Position numbers and translations under genes: made by a program
Shown here: piece after piece, positions 1-8,888 of the stretch
Layout of the letters: each line of letters opens with the position of its first letter
How positions within the stretch are numbered: the first letter of the stretch is position 1
Notes under the pieces: generated by a model
Seen by the model: the letters and a program-made list of their open reading frames with translations, nothing else
Databases searched by the model: none
What the model was told of the DNA's origin: nothing
DNA from: Fluoribacter dumoffii NY 23
GTDB taxonomy: Bacteria; Pseudomonadota; Gammaproteobacteria; Legionellales; Legionellaceae
Reading direction: 5' to 3'
Length of the DNA stretch: 64,000 bases
NCBI RefSeq assembly: GCF_000236165.1
Contig: NZ_CM001373.1
Span: 3,564,325-3,628,324 of the forward strand

Positions 1-678
1 AATAAAGATCATACTATATTCATTTTTAAAAATGGTACTGTGGTTTCCTGGGGGATTAAACGTTACCAAATTAATGATTATTTAAATACGATAAAACTTC
101 TGACCGATAAACCCGTTGGAATTTTGGTGCACGATGAATTTCATTATCAAATCAGTGACAAAACCACGATAGAGCCGCACGACTTCTTCGATGTGGATTG
201 CTTAACTATCGAAGATGAGAGTGACGAACTCAAACTCAGTTTGTCTTATGGGTTTTCCCAGTCCGTGAAATTACAATATTTCGAAACGATTATTGATGGG
301 CTCATTGAGAAATATAACCCGATGATCCAAACCCTTTCCTTAACCGGGGAGATGGAAATCAGCCGCACGCAGATACAACAGATTATCGGAGAAATCCTCG
401 GGGCTAAAAGTGAGATGAATTTGATTAGTAACTTCCTTTATCATCCGAAATATTTTTGGCAGCACCCAACTTTAGAAGAACACTTCTCGATGCTGGAGCG
501 TTACCTGCACATCCAAAGGCGTGTTAATGCCATTAACCACCGGCTGGATACCCTAAACGAAATTTTTGATATGTTTAATGGTTATCTGGATAATCGTCAT
601 GGTCATAACCTGGAAATTATTATTATCGTTTTGATCATTTTGGAAATCGTAGTTGCGGTATTAAATTTACATTTTTAA
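1..678 (+). CDS. RMD1/YagE-family (DUF155) protein, 5' end cut by window
   Basis: The frame is open to base 1 and reads in-frame residues typical of the family before the first internal GTG at 40, so the gene starts upstream of the window. What is seen resembles the C-terminal part of the DUF155 family (yeast Rmd1/Sif2, human RMND1): a soluble domain with many acidic residues, a helical region with conserved basic residues (YLHIQRRVNAINHRLD), and one hydrophobic C-terminal helix of about 18 residues rich in I, V and L ending in the short tail NLHF. Family members are tail-anchored membrane proteins. Their bacterial function is unknown, and nothing in the neighbourhood suggests one. Confidence 0.75.
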   Translation, partial: NKDHTIFIFKNGTVVSWGIKRYQINDYLNTIKLLTDKPVGILVHDEFHYQISDKTTIEPHDFFDVDCLTIEDESDELKLSLSYGFSQSVKLQYFETIIDGLIEKYNPMIQTLSLTGEMEISRTQIQQIIGEILGAKSEMNLISNFLYHPKYFWQHPTLEEHFSMLERYLHIQRRVNAINHRLDTLNEIFDMFNGYLDNRHGHNLEIIIIVLIILEIVVAVLNLHF

Positions 679-757
679 TAAATTAATTTTAATAAGAGCA
701 AATTAAGACAAAACAAGCTATTCTTTAGAAAAACGAAATATTTTTATTAAATCAATT

Positions 758-1642
758 ATGCTGAGTAATACAAATCAACTTACTGAAGATCAAGTCGATG
801 ATCTGGAAAAACTAAAAGCGGTCTGCAAAAAAAAAGATGGCAGCGTTCCCAATTTATACACCCATTTACTTACCCAAAAAAGAAATTTACCTACAGTACT
901 GCTGTACTATGATAAACAACAGCTGGCGGCATTCTTAAGTGTTTTTTTCTTTTATGAAGATGCGGTTGAAATCTCACTGCTTGTTCACCCCGATTATCGA
1001 CATAAAGGCATTGCTAAAAAAATGCTTCACAACATCTTACCCCTTGTGAAGGAACAAGGTTTTTTCAAATTAATTTTTTCCAGTCCCTCGCATTTAAATG
1101 ACCAATGGTTACCTAGTCTCGGTTTTACCTACATGCACAGCGAATATTATATGGAACGGCATGATTTGAATCCCTTGCTGGATTATAAAAAAAACCTGAC
1201 TTACCGCACGGCAACAGAGAAGGATATCCCTTTACTTTGTGTTCTGGATGAAGCATGTTTTTATAAAACCCAATCCGAATTAATTCCTCGTTTTGAACAC
1301 ATATTGAGTGATAGAACCTATCAAATCATATTGGCTTTTGAGGACAATCATTTAGTAGGCAAGGCACATATACGTTGGCAAAAACATGGTGCAACCCTTT
1401 CTGATATCGCAGTATTGCCGGTTCGCCAGGGGAAAGGTTTAGGGACCGCCTTAATTTCTCACTGCATTAATTATGCTTTAAGTGAAGGCAAGCCCGATCT
1501 CAACCTCGATGTAGAAACACACAATCAAAAGGCTCTTAACCTCTACACGCGGTTGGGTTTCCTTACGGAAAACTCATGTGCGTACTGGGAAATTGATCTC
1601 GACAAATTACAAAAGCTCATTAAGCCCAAGCATAAAAATTAA
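758..1642 (+). CDS. Tandem GNAT acetyltransferase
   Basis: Two GNAT (Gcn5-related N-acetyltransferase) domains in one 294-residue chain. The first (about 35-130) carries an acetyl-CoA loop of form RHKGIA after a VHPDYR strand. The second (about 145-280) carries RQGKGLG after IAVLPV and ends with the family-typical ALNLYTRLGF strand-turn. Both P-loops look intact, so either half could bind acetyl-CoA. The double-domain layout matches enzymes such as mycothiol synthase, but no specific substrate can be read. It follows the DUF155 gene by about 80 bases and probably has its own promoter, since the gap is very AT-rich. Confidence 0.8.
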   Translation: MLSNTNQLTEDQVDDLEKLKAVCKKKDGSVPNLYTHLLTQKRNLPTVLLYYDKQQLAAFLSVFFFYEDAVEISLLVHPDYRHKGIAKKMLHNILPLVKEQGFFKLIFSSPSHLNDQWLPSLGFTYMHSEYYMERHDLNPLLDYKKNLTYRTATEKDIPLLCVLDEACFYKTQSELIPRFEHILSDRTYQIILAFEDNHLVGKAHIRWQKHGATLSDIAVLPVRQGKGLGTALISHCINYALSEGKPDLNLDVETHNQKALNLYTRLGFLTENSCAYWEIDLDKLQKLIKPKHKN

Positions 1643-1728
1643 TTGCATCGGTTTGCTCAAAGCTTCAGCCCCTTTTGTGCAGGGCATGGGTAAACCCGCA
1701 TTCTGCAAATAAAACCTCTTCAGAGAAC

Positions 1729-1758
1729 TTGACAGGATTTAAACCCCGCCCTTAGTAT
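1729..1758 (+). promoter_or_regulatory. Sigma70-like promoter for the ketosynthase gene
   Basis: A perfect -35 hexamer TTGACA at 1729-1734 is followed after 18 bases by TAGTAT at 1753-1758. It lies 85 bases upstream of the ATG at 1843. Seen in sequence; activity is inferred. Confidence 0.55.
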
Positions 1759-1842
1759 TGTGCTGAAAAAGCGGAACAACTATTCTCTTCGTTATTTCAG
1801 CTTACAAGAAAGCTTCACCTATTAAAATTAAAAGGATCATTG

Positions 1843-3072
1843 ATGAAAAAAAGGGTTGTAATAACCGGCATGGAAATAACCTCCTCCATAGGAACAGGTT
1901 TAAGCAAATTCTGGGAGGCTGCAAAGCAGGGGCAATGCGGGATAAAACGCATTCAAAATTATGATCCTTCTTTGTATCCAACACAAATAGGTGGTGAAAT
2001 TACCGATTTTTCCCTGGACCATCTTCCAGAACTTAATAAAAGCAAACGGTATCCGCGGGTAGCTCAATTTGCGCTTTATTGCACCCATCATGCGATAGAG
2101 CAATCGGGACTTACTGTCCAGGAGCTCAGCAAAGCAGGGACCTTCATGGGCACGGGAATGGGGGGCTATCCTGAATCTGAAGCAAGCTATCAATTTTTCT
2201 TCGATAATAACTGGAGAAAGATGCAGCCGTTAACTGTGATTCGCGGAATGGCCAATTCCATTGCCAATTTTATAGCCATAGCATTTGGTTTGGGTGGGCC
2301 TAATTCAACTATTTCAAATGCATGTATTTCATCAGCTGACGCCATAGGTACTGCCTACCAGCAGATAGCTCACGGTAACATAACTACTGCAATTTGTGGA
2401 GGTACGGAAGCCCCTCTGTGGGAATCCATGATGTCCGCGTGGTGCAAATTAAAAGTGATGTCCACTAATAATGAACATCCCACCAAAGCCTGTCGTCCAT
2501 TTGATTTAAACCGGGAAGGAATGGTGATGGCAGAAGGAGCCGGGATTTTAGTTCTGGAAGAATTAAACCAGGCAAGGGCTCGGGGAGCACCTGTTTTTGC
2601 AGAGATTATTGGTTTCGGCTCCAGCTGTGATGCCTTTCATATAACAGCCCCTTCTTCTGAAGGACAGCAACGCGCGCTTCAAGGTGCGCTCGATGATGCA
2701 AAACTATCACCGCGAGATATTCAGTACCTGAAAGCCCATGGCACCGGAACCCCTTTAAATGACCGGGTGGAAACGCAAACGATTAAATCATTATTTGGCG
2801 AAAGAGCTTATGAAATCCCCATTACTGCACAAAAATCAATGATTGGCCATGCAATTGGGGCATCTGGGGTAATGGAAGTAATTTCCACCTCGCTCAGCCT
2901 GCAACATGATTTGCTCCTACCTACGATTAACATAGAAACCCCGGATCCGGAGTGCGATTTGGACTATGTCCCTAATGAAGCACGTAAAAAGACAATTGAT
3001 ATCGTTTTATCCAATCATTTTGCTTTTGGGGGAGCCAATGCAGCATTGATCCTTCGAAGGTATATTAAGTAA
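1843..3072 (+). CDS. Beta-ketoacyl-ACP synthase II-like (FabF family)
   Basis: Condensing enzyme of the KAS I/II thiolase fold, catalysing decarboxylative condensation of an acyl thioester with malonyl-ACP. The catalytic triad is visible: Cys161 in SNACISSAD, His299 in KAHGTGT and His336 in IGHAIGASG, with a C-terminal FAFGGANA strand. Its 409 residues match FabF. The start is the ATG at 1843, preceded by AAGGA; a TTG one codon upstream is less likely. It stands alone, without acpP, fabG or fabD, so it may be an accessory ketosynthase rather than the main fabF. The residues around the active cysteine differ from the usual TACATG form, which supports a specialised role. Confidence 0.85.
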   Translation: MKKRVVITGMEITSSIGTGLSKFWEAAKQGQCGIKRIQNYDPSLYPTQIGGEITDFSLDHLPELNKSKRYPRVAQFALYCTHHAIEQSGLTVQELSKAGTFMGTGMGGYPESEASYQFFFDNNWRKMQPLTVIRGMANSIANFIAIAFGLGGPNSTISNACISSADAIGTAYQQIAHGNITTAICGGTEAPLWESMMSAWCKLKVMSTNNEHPTKACRPFDLNREGMVMAEGAGILVLEELNQARARGAPVFAEIIGFGSSCDAFHITAPSSEGQQRALQGALDDAKLSPRDIQYLKAHGTGTPLNDRVETQTIKSLFGERAYEIPITAQKSMIGHAIGASGVMEVISTSLSLQHDLLLPTINIETPDPECDLDYVPNEARKKTIDIVLSNHFAFGGANAALILRRYIK

Positions 3073-3114
3073 TTGGGGAGAATAATACGGTCCATCCCGC
3101 CCTTACGCTTGCCG

Positions 3115-3134
3115 CCTTCTCCCTAAGGAGAAGG
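3115..3134. terminator. Palindromic hairpin between convergent genes
   Basis: CCTTCTCC, a four-base loop, then GGAGAAGG. It lies between the ketosynthase and the convergent outer-membrane protein gene, a suitable place for a bidirectional terminator, though no long T tract follows. A near-identical palindrome recurs at 43474-43495, so it may be a dispersed repeat. Confidence 0.5.
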
Positions 3135-3211
3135 GATTTCTTAAAAGCGAGCGGGTGGACTAAAAGTTTCTTTCCAGTATTGCGGCAGGGGTGGTGTTTA
3201 TTTTCCCGCCA

Positions 3212-3958
3212 TTAAAACATATAGCTCAGACTGAATAGTAACTCCGTAGTATATAAATGTGGCATACCGGGGCCTTGGTTCAGGGTCGCACCATCACCTC
3301 CCAGATAACTCTTACCCCAATCAGCAAATTCGACGCCCATGCCGACTTGCCAGTGAGGCGTTAACATTTTTTGTACCCCCGCCCCCAGTGTGTATGAAAA
3401 TGCAACGACGCTTGAAGTAGTAAACCAATAGGTAGGATAAAGAACGGGATCAATGGTGGTGGGAGTCCAATCATGAGAATGATTCCAACCTACCCCAAAG
3501 CTTCCGCTAAGATATGGCTGCAGCATAGGAAAACAATTTGAGATTAGCTTGCCTTTAAATTCTGCCCTTACGTGGCTAATTTTATATTGATAGGTATATA
3601 CATCAGGGACACCATTCACATTTACCGTACCTGATAGGGCTGCATCACTTGCGGCTGCTACTCCCAGACCAAATTGGGCAATAATGTTGGTCGTTCCGAT
3701 AAAATGTTGCAACCCGAAGAAGAGTTCACCAGTTCCTAACCAATCTGATTTAGAATCAGCAATATAATAATCATTTTGTGGAGGAGGGAAAGGATAGAGA
3801 TACTGATCTTTTCCTGGATCAGACCACGCAGGTCCACCGCTTACGGTAATAATCGAAGACCATACCTGGGGTAAAACTGGAGCATAGGGATCTTCGAAAG
3901 CACATACATTGAGCGAAAAAAAAGCACAAGTCCCTGAAATTAATAATTTTTTAAGCAT
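3212..3958 (-). CDS. Outer-membrane beta-barrel protein
   Basis: A secreted protein of about 248 residues. The chosen ATG at 3958 is preceded by AAAGGAT at good spacing; an in-frame start at 3982 would add eight polar residues ahead of the signal peptide. The N-terminus reads LKKLLISGTCAFFSLNVCA, a typical Sec signal with cleavage near Ala/Phe. The mature part alternates polar and aromatic residues and repeats glycine-rich strands (LGTGELFFGLQ, GSFGVGWNHS, YTLGAGVQK). It ends in LLFSLSYMF, the C-terminal phenylalanine being the usual BAM signal of barrel proteins. It resembles the opacity-like barrels that Legionella carries in many copies. No ligand can be inferred. Confidence 0.8.
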   Translation of the reverse strand: MLKKLLISGTCAFFSLNVCAFEDPYAPVLPQVWSSIITVSGGPAWSDPGKDQYLYPFPPPQNDYYIADSKSDWLGTGELFFGLQHFIGTTNIIAQFGLGVAAASDAALSGTVNVNGVPDVYTYQYKISHVRAEFKGKLISNCFPMLQPYLSGSFGVGWNHSHDWTPTTIDPVLYPTYWFTTSSVVAFSYTLGAGVQKMLTPHWQVGMGVEFADWGKSYLGGDGATLNQGPGMPHLYTTELLFSLSYMF

Positions 3959-4104
3959 ACATATCCTTTGATTTTTCATCAAGAAACCGAAAGCATCCAG
4001 CCTAATTTTATACAGTATTTGGATCGACTTTTCTATACTTCACACATAGCAATTGGAGGTTTCTTGGGTATATAATCAGCTATTTTACAAAAAAAGGCTG
4101 ACAA

Positions 4105-5154
4105 ATGAGTTATTCACTATGTGATATAGCAAATAAGGTACAAGGGGTAGTCATAGGGGATGACTCAATTGAAGTTTCTTGCTTATCATCTATTGATGAG
4201 ATTATTCCCGGCAGCCTGGTGTTTGCTGACAGTAAAGAAAATTTAAAATTGGCAGAATCCTCGCAAGCAGCTGCCATATTAGTCAATGGACAAATTTCCA
4301 GTTCACAAAAACCCTTAATCCAGGTAAAGCATCCATTTAAAGCATTTATCACCTTGATGCACCATTTCAATCCTCCGCAAAAAATTATTCCGGGCATTCA
4401 TCCTACTGCCGTCATTGGCGAAGGGGTGCGTTTAGGGAAAGAAGTATTTATAGGACCTTATGTAGTGATTGAGGCCGGCAGTGTTATTGGCGATCACTGC
4501 GTTTTGAAAAGTCATATTCATATTGGCCGTGAAGTGACTGTAGGGGAAAATACCACTATCCACTCCCATGTCACTATATACGACACGTGTCACATTGGTT
4601 CCCGCGTCATTATTCATGCCTCTACTGTTATTGGTTCGGATGGTTTCGGCTATACTTTTGTTGATGGCAAACATCTTAAAGTTCCTCATATTGGACGTGT
4701 TATTATTGAGGATGATGTAGAGATAGGGGCCAACACGGCGATAGACCGCGCCACAATGGGAGCGACTGTTATTGGTGAAGGCACTAAAATCGACAATCTG
4801 GTTCAGGTCGCACATTCGGTAAAATTAGGGAAGCATAATATCTTATGTGGCTTTACCGGTATCGCAGGAAGCACCACTTCGGGCAATAATGTGATTTTTG
4901 CGGCCAATGTTGGGGTTAGCGATCACGTACGTATTGATGATGGCGTGATATTAGGCGCCCGCACCGGAGTACCACCCAACAAGCATCTGAAAGAGGGAAA
5001 CATTTATTTGGGAAATCCAGCTCGTCCAAAAGATCTTGCCATTCAACATGAGTTAGGTGTAAATCGAATTCCCCTAATGCGTAAAAACATTAAGGCACTT
5101 TCGGAACAAATTGATTTATTGAAAAAACAACTTGCCAAAGAAGAGGCAGAGTAA
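4105..5154 (+). CDS. lpxD: UDP-3-O-acylglucosamine N-acyltransferase LpxD
   Basis: Third step of lipid A synthesis: transfer of a 3-hydroxyacyl chain from ACP to the amine of UDP-3-O-acyl-glucosamine, in the cytoplasm. An N-terminal uridine-binding domain (1-100) is followed by a left-handed beta-helix of hexapeptide repeats ([19 protein letters not shown] and similar) to about residue 290, then a charged helical tail ([18 protein letters not shown]) that forms the trimer-end coil. The catalytic histidine is in [10 protein letters not shown]. Its 349 residues match the family (E. coli 341). It is not in the usual bamA-skp-lpxD-fabZ-lpxA cluster but is followed by polA with a two-base gap. Legionella carries more than one lpxD, so this may be a paralogue. 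Confidence 0.92.
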   Translation: MSYSLCDIANKVQGVVIGDDSIEVSCLSSIDEIIPGSLVFADSKENLKLAESSQAAAILVNGQISSSQKPLIQVKHPFKAFITLMHHFNPPQKIIPGIHPTAVIGEGVRLGKEVFIGPYVVIEAGSVIGDHCVLKSHIHIGREVTVGENTTIHSHVTIYDTCHIGSRVIIHASTVIGSDGFGYTFVDGKHLKVPHIGRVIIEDDVEIGANTAIDRATMGATVIGEGTKIDNLVQVAHSVKLGKHNILCGFTGIAGSTTSGNNVIFAANVGVSDHVRIDDGVILGARTGVPPNKHLKEGNIYLGNPARPKDLAIQHELGVNRIPLMRKNIKALSEQIDLLKKQLAKEEAE

Positions 5155-5156
5155 TT

Positions 5157-7835
5157 ATGACTTCCCCCTTGATTCTCATTGATGGCTCATCCTATTTTTT
5201 TCGTGCATTCCATGCACTACCGCCTTTGACTAACTCAAAAGGGCAGCCCACAGGAGCGATTTATGGGGTAGCCAATATGATTAAAAAGCTGATTAAAGAT
5301 TATCAGCCTGAAGAATTAGCTGTGGTCTTTGACGCCAAGGGGAAAACCTTCAGGGATGACTGGTATGCAGAATATAAGGCCCATAGGCCTCCTATGCCTG
5401 ATGATCTCAGCTCTCAATTTGAACCTCTAATCCAGCTATTGCAGGCAATGGGACTTCCCATCTTGATTATCGAGGGGGTTGAAGCAGATGATGTGATCGG
5501 GACTTTAGCTAAGCAGGCCACTGAACAAGGGATTCCGGTAGTTATTTCTACTGGCGATAAAGATATGGCCCAACTGGTTAATGAACACATTACATTAATC
5601 AACACCATGAGTAATACCTCTTTAAATGTGAATGGAGTGCAGGAGAAATTTGGAGTCAAGCCGGAGCAGGTTATTGACTACCTCACCCTTATTGGTGATA
5701 GCGTCGATAATATTCCTGGTGTCACTAAATGCGGACCCAAAACTGCGGTAAAATGGCTTGTCGAGTATCAAACCCTCGATAACCTGATTCAAAACGCCGG
5801 CAAAATCAGTGGTAAAATTGGCGAGTACTTACGCACCAGCATTCCCCAATTGCCCTTATCCAAAAAATTGGTAACCATCAAAACAGATGTGGTTTTACCC
5901 TTAAAATGGGGTGAGCTAAAACCCGCTCCGGTAAACAAAGAGCGCTTGATTGAATTAACGCGTGAATTTGAATTCAAGGGGTGGCTTAAAGAGCTTTTAG
6001 AGGCGGAAGAAAGTTCCTTGCAAGAAAAACAACCCGGTATTCCCGTGGAAGTAATTACGACTAACCAGCAATTAAACCATCTGCTTAATCAGTTGGAGTC
6101 AGCTGGCGTTTTTTGCATCAACACCGAAACAACCACCCTTGAGATTATGCTGGCCGAGATCGTCGGTATTTCGCTAGCCATGGAAGAGGGAAAAGCAATC
6201 TATATCCCCTTAACTCATATTGACGGAACCCCACAATTAATTCGCGAAGAAGTATTAACTGCGTTGAAACCGATATTGGAAAATCCGCATATTAAAAAAG
6301 TGGGAAAAAATCTCAAATATGATTATTCCGTTTTAAAAAATTATGGCATCACCCTAAAAGGCATCAGTTATGACACCATGTTAGAGTCCTATGTACTCAA
6401 CAGCAGCAGTGGGCGGCATGATATCGATTCATTAGCCTTGAAATACCTGGGGCACAAGCCAATGACTTATGAAGAGATTGCTGGCAAAGGGGCAAGACAA
6501 CTGCGATTTGATCAAATTCCCGTGGGTGAGGCAGCAGCTTATTCCGGACAAGATGCAGAAGTTATATTACAACTGCATAATAAACTCTTTCCTTTGCTCC
6601 CTGAGTCGGTGAAGCGTGTATTCAACGAAATAGAGATTCCATTAGTTACTGTTCTTGCGGATATGGAACGCCTGGGGGTATTGATTGATTCAGCGGCTTT
6701 GAAAAAGCATGGAACTCGTTTGAAAGAGCGAATCCAGGAATTAGAACGCGAAGCATTAGAACTGGCAGGCAAACCTTTTAATTTGAACTCGCCTAAACAA
6801 TTACAAGAAATTCTCTTTGATTTACACAAGTTGCCTGTACTTGTAAAAACGCCCACCGGCCAACCCTCCACTGCGGAGTCTGTATTACTTGAATTGGCTT
6901 ATGATTATCGGCTTGCTGCAGTGATTCTTGAATACCGCGGTCTGACTAAACTGGTATCTACCTACATTGACACATTACCTAAAAAAATTAATTTGCAAAC
7001 GCATAGAGTACACACCTCCTATAATCAGGCGGTTACTGCTACAGGCAGGCTTTCTTCAAGTGAGCCCAATTTGCAAAATATCCCTATTCGGAGTGAAGAG
7101 GGCCGTCTGATTCGCACGGCATTTATTGCACCGGAAAACTGTCTCATCCTTGCTGCGGATTACTCCCAAATTGAGTTACGGATAATGGCCCACTTATCAC
7201 AAGATGAAAATTTGTTAAAAGCGTTTGCTTTGGGTTGGGATATTCACGCAGCGACTGCCAGTGAAATTTTCCAGACGCCGCTTGAGGACGTCAGCAGTGA
7301 ACAACGACGTAGAGCCAAAGCAGTCAATTTTGGATTAATTTATGGGATGTCTTCGTTTGGCCTGGCCAAACAAATCGGGGTGGAGCGCCAGGATGCACAA
7401 TACTATATCGACATGTATTTCAAACGTTACCCTAAAGTCCTGGAGTACATGAATCGAACCCGCCAGCAAGCCCACCAGCTGGGCTACGTTGAAACATTAT
7501 TCGGGAGACGTTTGTACCTTCCTGAAATCAATACCCGCAATATGGTGCGCCAGAAAGCGGCCGAACGCACGGCAATCAATGCTCCCATGCAGGGTACTGC
7601 GGCAGACATTATTAAGAAAGCCATGATTTCGATTGCAGCCTGGCAACAAGAACAGGACAATGCGCCGGCAAAAATGATCATGCAAGTACATGATGAATTG
7701 GTTTTTGAAGTGAATAAGGAAGAAGTAGAGGCCAGTAAGAAAATTATTCGGGAATTGATGGAACAGGCTGTAACCCTTTCTGTTCCCCTGGTCGTTTCTA
7801 TTGGAACCGGCAGCAATTGGGATGCTGCCCATTAA
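5157..7835 (+). CDS. polA: DNA polymerase I
   Basis: Repair and Okazaki-fragment polymerase of 892 residues. The N-terminal 5' nuclease domain (1-290) starts with ILIDGSSYFFRA and contains the metal-binding VEADDVIGTLA and STGDKDMAQL. A 3'-5' exonuclease-like domain covers about 300-480. The family A polymerase core follows: motif A DYSQIELR (Asp668), motif B RRAKAVNFGLIYG and motif C QVHDELVFEV (Asp846). In the exonuclease domain the first metal ligand (Asp355 of E. coli) is Asn322 in CINTETT, while Glu324, Asp389 (KYD) and Asp466 (QDAEV) are kept, so proofreading may be weakened. The ATG lies two bases after the lpxD stop, indicating co-transcription. Confidence 0.96.
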   Translation: MTSPLILIDGSSYFFRAFHALPPLTNSKGQPTGAIYGVANMIKKLIKDYQPEELAVVFDAKGKTFRDDWYAEYKAHRPPMPDDLSSQFEPLIQLLQAMGLPILIIEGVEADDVIGTLAKQATEQGIPVVISTGDKDMAQLVNEHITLINTMSNTSLNVNGVQEKFGVKPEQVIDYLTLIGDSVDNIPGVTKCGPKTAVKWLVEYQTLDNLIQNAGKISGKIGEYLRTSIPQLPLSKKLVTIKTDVVLPLKWGELKPAPVNKERLIELTREFEFKGWLKELLEAEESSLQEKQPGIPVEVITTNQQLNHLLNQLESAGVFCINTETTTLEIMLAEIVGISLAMEEGKAIYIPLTHIDGTPQLIREEVLTALKPILENPHIKKVGKNLKYDYSVLKNYGITLKGISYDTMLESYVLNSSSGRHDIDSLALKYLGHKPMTYEEIAGKGARQLRFDQIPVGEAAAYSGQDAEVILQLHNKLFPLLPESVKRVFNEIEIPLVTVLADMERLGVLIDSAALKKHGTRLKERIQELEREALELAGKPFNLNSPKQLQEILFDLHKLPVLVKTPTGQPSTAESVLLELAYDYRLAAVILEYRGLTKLVSTYIDTLPKKINLQTHRVHTSYNQAVTATGRLSSSEPNLQNIPIRSEEGRLIRTAFIAPENCLILAADYSQIELRIMAHLSQDENLLKAFALGWDIHAATASEIFQTPLEDVSSEQRRRAKAVNFGLIYGMSSFGLAKQIGVERQDAQYYIDMYFKRYPKVLEYMNRTRQQAHQLGYVETLFGRRLYLPEINTRNMVRQKAAERTAINAPMQGTAADIIKKAMISIAAWQQEQDNAPAKMIMQVHDELVFEVNKEEVEASKKIIRELMEQAVTLSVPLVVSIGTGSNWDAAH

Positions 7836-7844
7836 GGCCTTATT

Positions 7845-8252
7845 TTATGTATGGTGCGTTGCCCAATAAATATTCAACGCATCCCCATATTCAAGAGGTT
7901 TGATAATTTGTCCTCTGACATTTAAATCCTTAATCGCGAGCTTATCCTCTTTTGTATAGGCATTTGTCAAAATAAATACTTCTGTAAAAGCTAAAGAAGG
8001 TTCCTTACGAATAATTTTTAGCAAGTCAATTCCATTTACTTTAGGCACATTAATATCAAGAAGAATTACTTTTGGGTGAATTTTTTCTTGGCCATCGCGA
8101 CCAAATAATTTATTTAAAGCTTCTTCACCATTCGAAGCAACTTCGATAGCACAAGTTTCTTTAACTTTTTTAAATATCCGCTTTACACCCTCGACATCTA
8201 CAACATCATCCTCGATATAAAAAATATCTACGGTGTTTTCGTGGGTTTCCAT
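7845..8252 (-). CDS. Single-domain response regulator (Rcp1-like)
   Basis: A receiver of about 135 residues with no output domain. It shows the acidic pair in YIEDD, the phosphorylatable Asp66 in LLDINVPK, the T/S switch region ILTNA and Lys in IIKPLE. The start at 8252 is fixed by AAGGAG six bases upstream; a further-upstream ATG would place that ribosome site inside the gene. It is divergent from the second receiver at 8436 and is its paralogue (shared NG-EALNKL-G-G motif). Such receivers usually relay phosphate from PAS or phytochrome-like kinases, and a PAS kinase lies 640 bases away. Confidence 0.85.
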   Translation of the reverse strand: METHENTVDIFYIEDDVVDVEGVKRIFKKVKETCAIEVASNGEEALNKLFGRDGQEKIHPKVILLDINVPKVNGIDLLKIIRKEPSLAFTEVFILTNAYTKEDKLAIKDLNVRGQIIKPLEYGDALNIYWATHHT

Positions 8253-8435
8253 AGCATTCTCCTTCCACATTCCTGTAGTTAAAATTTGTGGAATACTGGG
8301 AAATTATTGCTAAAAACTTAGATAGCATCAAAACCAAACCATACCTTAAGTTAAGTATAGTACCAATTAACTCAAGTAATAAAAAATATAAATTATTGCC
8401 TATAATTTATAGTACATAACTTAAGGAAACCAATT

Positions 8436-8879
8436 ATGTATCAACTGGATAAAACAATCCATTTTATGCTTGTAGATGATGATGCGATAGACATTAAAGA
8501 CATGCAGAGAACCTTCAGGAAAAATAATATTCCAAATCCACTGCATGTGGCAACTAATGGGTTAGAAGCCTTAAATAAATTATTGGGACAAAACGGAGAG
8601 AAAAAAATAAGCCCTACCCCCAGAATAATAATTTTGGACATTAACATGCCTAAAATGAACGGTATCGAATTTATGAAAAACATCCGGGCCCACAAACAAT
8701 TAAAGTCACTCCTGGTTTTTATTCTTACTACCTCAAATAATGAAAAGGACATCATGGATGCATACAATTTAAACGTCGCAGGTTACATCGTAAAACCATT
8801 TCAGATTTCAGATTTTATGGAAATCATTTCATCATTGCATCATTATTGGAATTTGCTTGAATTTCCGAACAAAAAATAG
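8436..8879 (+). CDS. Single-domain response regulator (Rcp1-like)
   Basis: A 147-residue receiver: acidic patch MLVDDDAID, phospho-acceptor Asp68 in ILDINMPKMNG, switch threonines ILTTS and Lys in YIVKPF. It has no DNA-binding or enzymatic output. AAGGAA stands nine bases before the ATG. It is convergent with the PAS histidine kinase gene (stops 8879 and 8889, nine bases apart) and divergent from the sibling receiver at 7845. The arrangement suggests that kinase as phosphodonor. This is inference from position and family (cyanobacterial Rcp1-type receivers pair with soluble PAS/GAF kinases). Confidence 0.85.
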   Translation: MYQLDKTIHFMLVDDDAIDIKDMQRTFRKNNIPNPLHVATNGLEALNKLLGQNGEKKISPTPRIIILDINMPKMNGIEFMKNIRAHKQLKSLLVFILTTSNNEKDIMDAYNLNVAGYIVKPFQISDFMEIISSLHHYWNLLEFPNKK

Positions 8880-8888
8880 GAAGTTTGG

